Shown piece after piece: positions 63,168 through 64,000 of a stretch of 64,000 nt of DNA. The DNA lies in NCBI RefSeq assembly GCF_000169175.1, contig NZ_AAWS01000028.1, positions 1-64,000 of the forward strand, given 5' to 3'. Numbering within the stretch: position 1 is the stretch's first letter; each line of letters begins with the position of its first letter. The DNA is from Microscilla marina ATCC 23134. Lineage in GTDB: Bacteria; Bacteroidota; Bacteroidia; Cytophagales; Microscillaceae. The notes under the pieces are model-generated. The model did not search any database, had not been told where the DNA came from, and saw only the letters and a list, made by a program, of their open reading frames with translations. The position numbers and the translations under genes are program-made.

Positions 63168-63184
63168 CACCAAATATTAAAACA

Positions 63185-63925
63185 ATGACAAAACCTTTAG
63201 ATCATGAGTTTAAGTATTTAGAAGAGTATGGCAAAGGTGAAGAAATATTTTTACGCCCTGATAGACAGGATAGAAGTGGTGATGCTTGGGAGAAGTTGCT
63301 TGCTTTGATAAATCAAGCGGTAGAAGAAGGGTGGACAGAGTTTGCGCCAGGGCGAATGATGCCACATGATTTATGGCGACAAATTAAGGTTCTGCCCAAT
63401 GAAATCGAACGACTTACTCAAGTGACTCATCTATTTTTGTATGGAAGTAGTTTAGAGCGAATTCCTCCACATATAGGCAAAATGACCTCACTCAAAGAGT
63501 TTACCCCTTATACTTCTTATGGCTTACACTGGTTTCCTTATGAAATTACTCGTTGTAAAAACTTGGTAGATAGTACTGTAAGTACAAGGGCGTTATATGG
63601 TAATTATAAAAATCGTCCCTATTTTCCTGACCTTACCAAGGCTTTTAATCAAGTAGAGTATTTCGGTTATACACCTACTTGTAGTGTATGTAATAAACAG
63701 GTAAAAAATAATGAATACCGCCAGGTCTGGATTTCTTTATCAGTAGCTACCGATATATTGCCTTTACTGGCAAATATATGTTCTGATGTCTGTTTAGAGG
63801 CATTGCCTACCCCTCCTGAATCTTATATTCAAGAGCCACACCAAGGGGGCATACATCAAAAACAAGCAATCACTTTTTGGGAACAAGTGTTGAATAAATA
63901 CGAAGATGACGATGAGGTAGAATAA
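63185..63925 (+). CDS. Leucine-rich-repeat-like hypothetical protein
   Basis: About 246 aa from ATG 63185. Residues about 70-130 hold LRR-like units (LPNEIERLTQVTHLFLYGSSLERIPPHIGKMTSLKEF). A later part has Cys pairs (CSVCNKQVKNNEY) and CSDVCLEALPTPP, perhaps a zinc-binding fold. The tail is acidic (EDDDEVE). No signal peptide. It lies close behind the methyltransferase gene in the same direction and may be co-transcribed. A role in protein-protein contacts is likely. Confidence 0.7.
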   Translation: MTKPLDHEFKYLEEYGKGEEIFLRPDRQDRSGDAWEKLLALINQAVEEGWTEFAPGRMMPHDLWRQIKVLPNEIERLTQVTHLFLYGSSLERIPPHIGKMTSLKEFTPYTSYGLHWFPYEITRCKNLVDSTVSTRALYGNYKNRPYFPDLTKAFNQVEYFGYTPTCSVCNKQVKNNEYRQVWISLSVATDILPLLANICSDVCLEALPTPPESYIQEPHQGGIHQKQAITFWEQVLNKYEDDDEVE

Positions 63926-63927
63926 TC

Positions 63928-64000
63928 CTAGTCTTTATCTTTAATCAACTTAAAACTCATACGATGCCAAGGAGTAGCCCCGTGCTGTTCTATAGCTGCC
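63928..64000 (-). CDS. C-terminal end of a minus-strand gene cut by the window edge
   Basis: The minus-strand frame reads AAIEQHGATPWHRMSFKL then IKDKD and stops (TAG, complement of 63928-63930). The frame stays open to the window edge. Only the last 24 residues are visible, so the product cannot be named. It converges on the LRR-like gene with 2 bp between them. Confidence 0.5.
   Translation of the reverse strand, partial: AAIEQHGATPWHRMSFKLIKDKD

Noticed and set aside
1-64000. tRNA or rRNA genes
   Set aside because: No cloverleaf-like segments or rRNA-like stretches were recognised by eye; a dedicated scan could overturn this.

Overview
The window comes from a Bacteroidota genome, most likely a marine gliding member of the Cytophagales; the gene content recalls Microscilla, but that is an impression and not a database match. 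The evidence is a GldJ-type gliding lipoprotein, many SPI/SPII-exported beta-barrel and lipoprotein genes, promoters of the TAnnTTTG type, almost no Shine-Dalgarno sequences, and intergenic spaces full of small palindromic repeats. About 43 protein genes, one end-truncated gene and one decayed gene are supported. I see no rRNA, tRNA, CRISPR array or intact transposase gene.

Region 1 (1-7.8 kb) is a coupled cassette of a 114-aa basic/serine-rich protein, an 1805-aa beta-rich protein carrying a DUF6603-like region, and a 624-aa conserved hypothetical protein. Region 2 (7.8-12.9 kb) is the most unusual part: a repeat-rich spacer, a tiny membrane protein, a winged-helix plus SWIM zinc-finger protein, a 74-nt imperfect hairpin, and a retron-like reverse transcriptase closed by a strong terminator. 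This reads as a retron or retron-like defence unit. Region 3 (12.9-23.6 kb) has two SPFH/flotillin-like genes, a lipoprotein/outer-membrane pair, an esterase, a small lipoprotein, gamma-glutamyltransferase and a peptidoglycan amidase.

Region 4 (23.6-38.6 kb) has lgt, a YidD-VTT-TPR-TPR cluster, a beta-barrel protein, a frameshifted pseudogene, pheS, a PhoX-like lipoprotein, a di-haem cytochrome c peroxidase and gldJ. Region 5 (38.7-54 kb) has mfd, a LytS/LytTR two-component pair, a serine hydrolase, small hypothetical and CbrC-like genes, a DM13 lipoprotein with barrel-like neighbours, a radical SAM/SPASM enzyme and an MscS channel. Region 6 (54-64 kb) has a double-VWA exported protein, a DUF6089-like barrel, a universal stress protein, a 2-kb spacer with 143-bp tandem repeats and a segmental duplication, a methyltransferase, an LRR-like protein and the tail of a minus-strand gene.

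Between genes lie several families of short hairpin repeats. Two loci (about 8.4 and 27.2 kb) look like hairpins whose loops were split by insertion of another palindromic element, with about 10 bp of the loop duplicated. Together with the reverse transcriptase locus and the 60.7-62.3 kb arrays, these are the features most worth following up.
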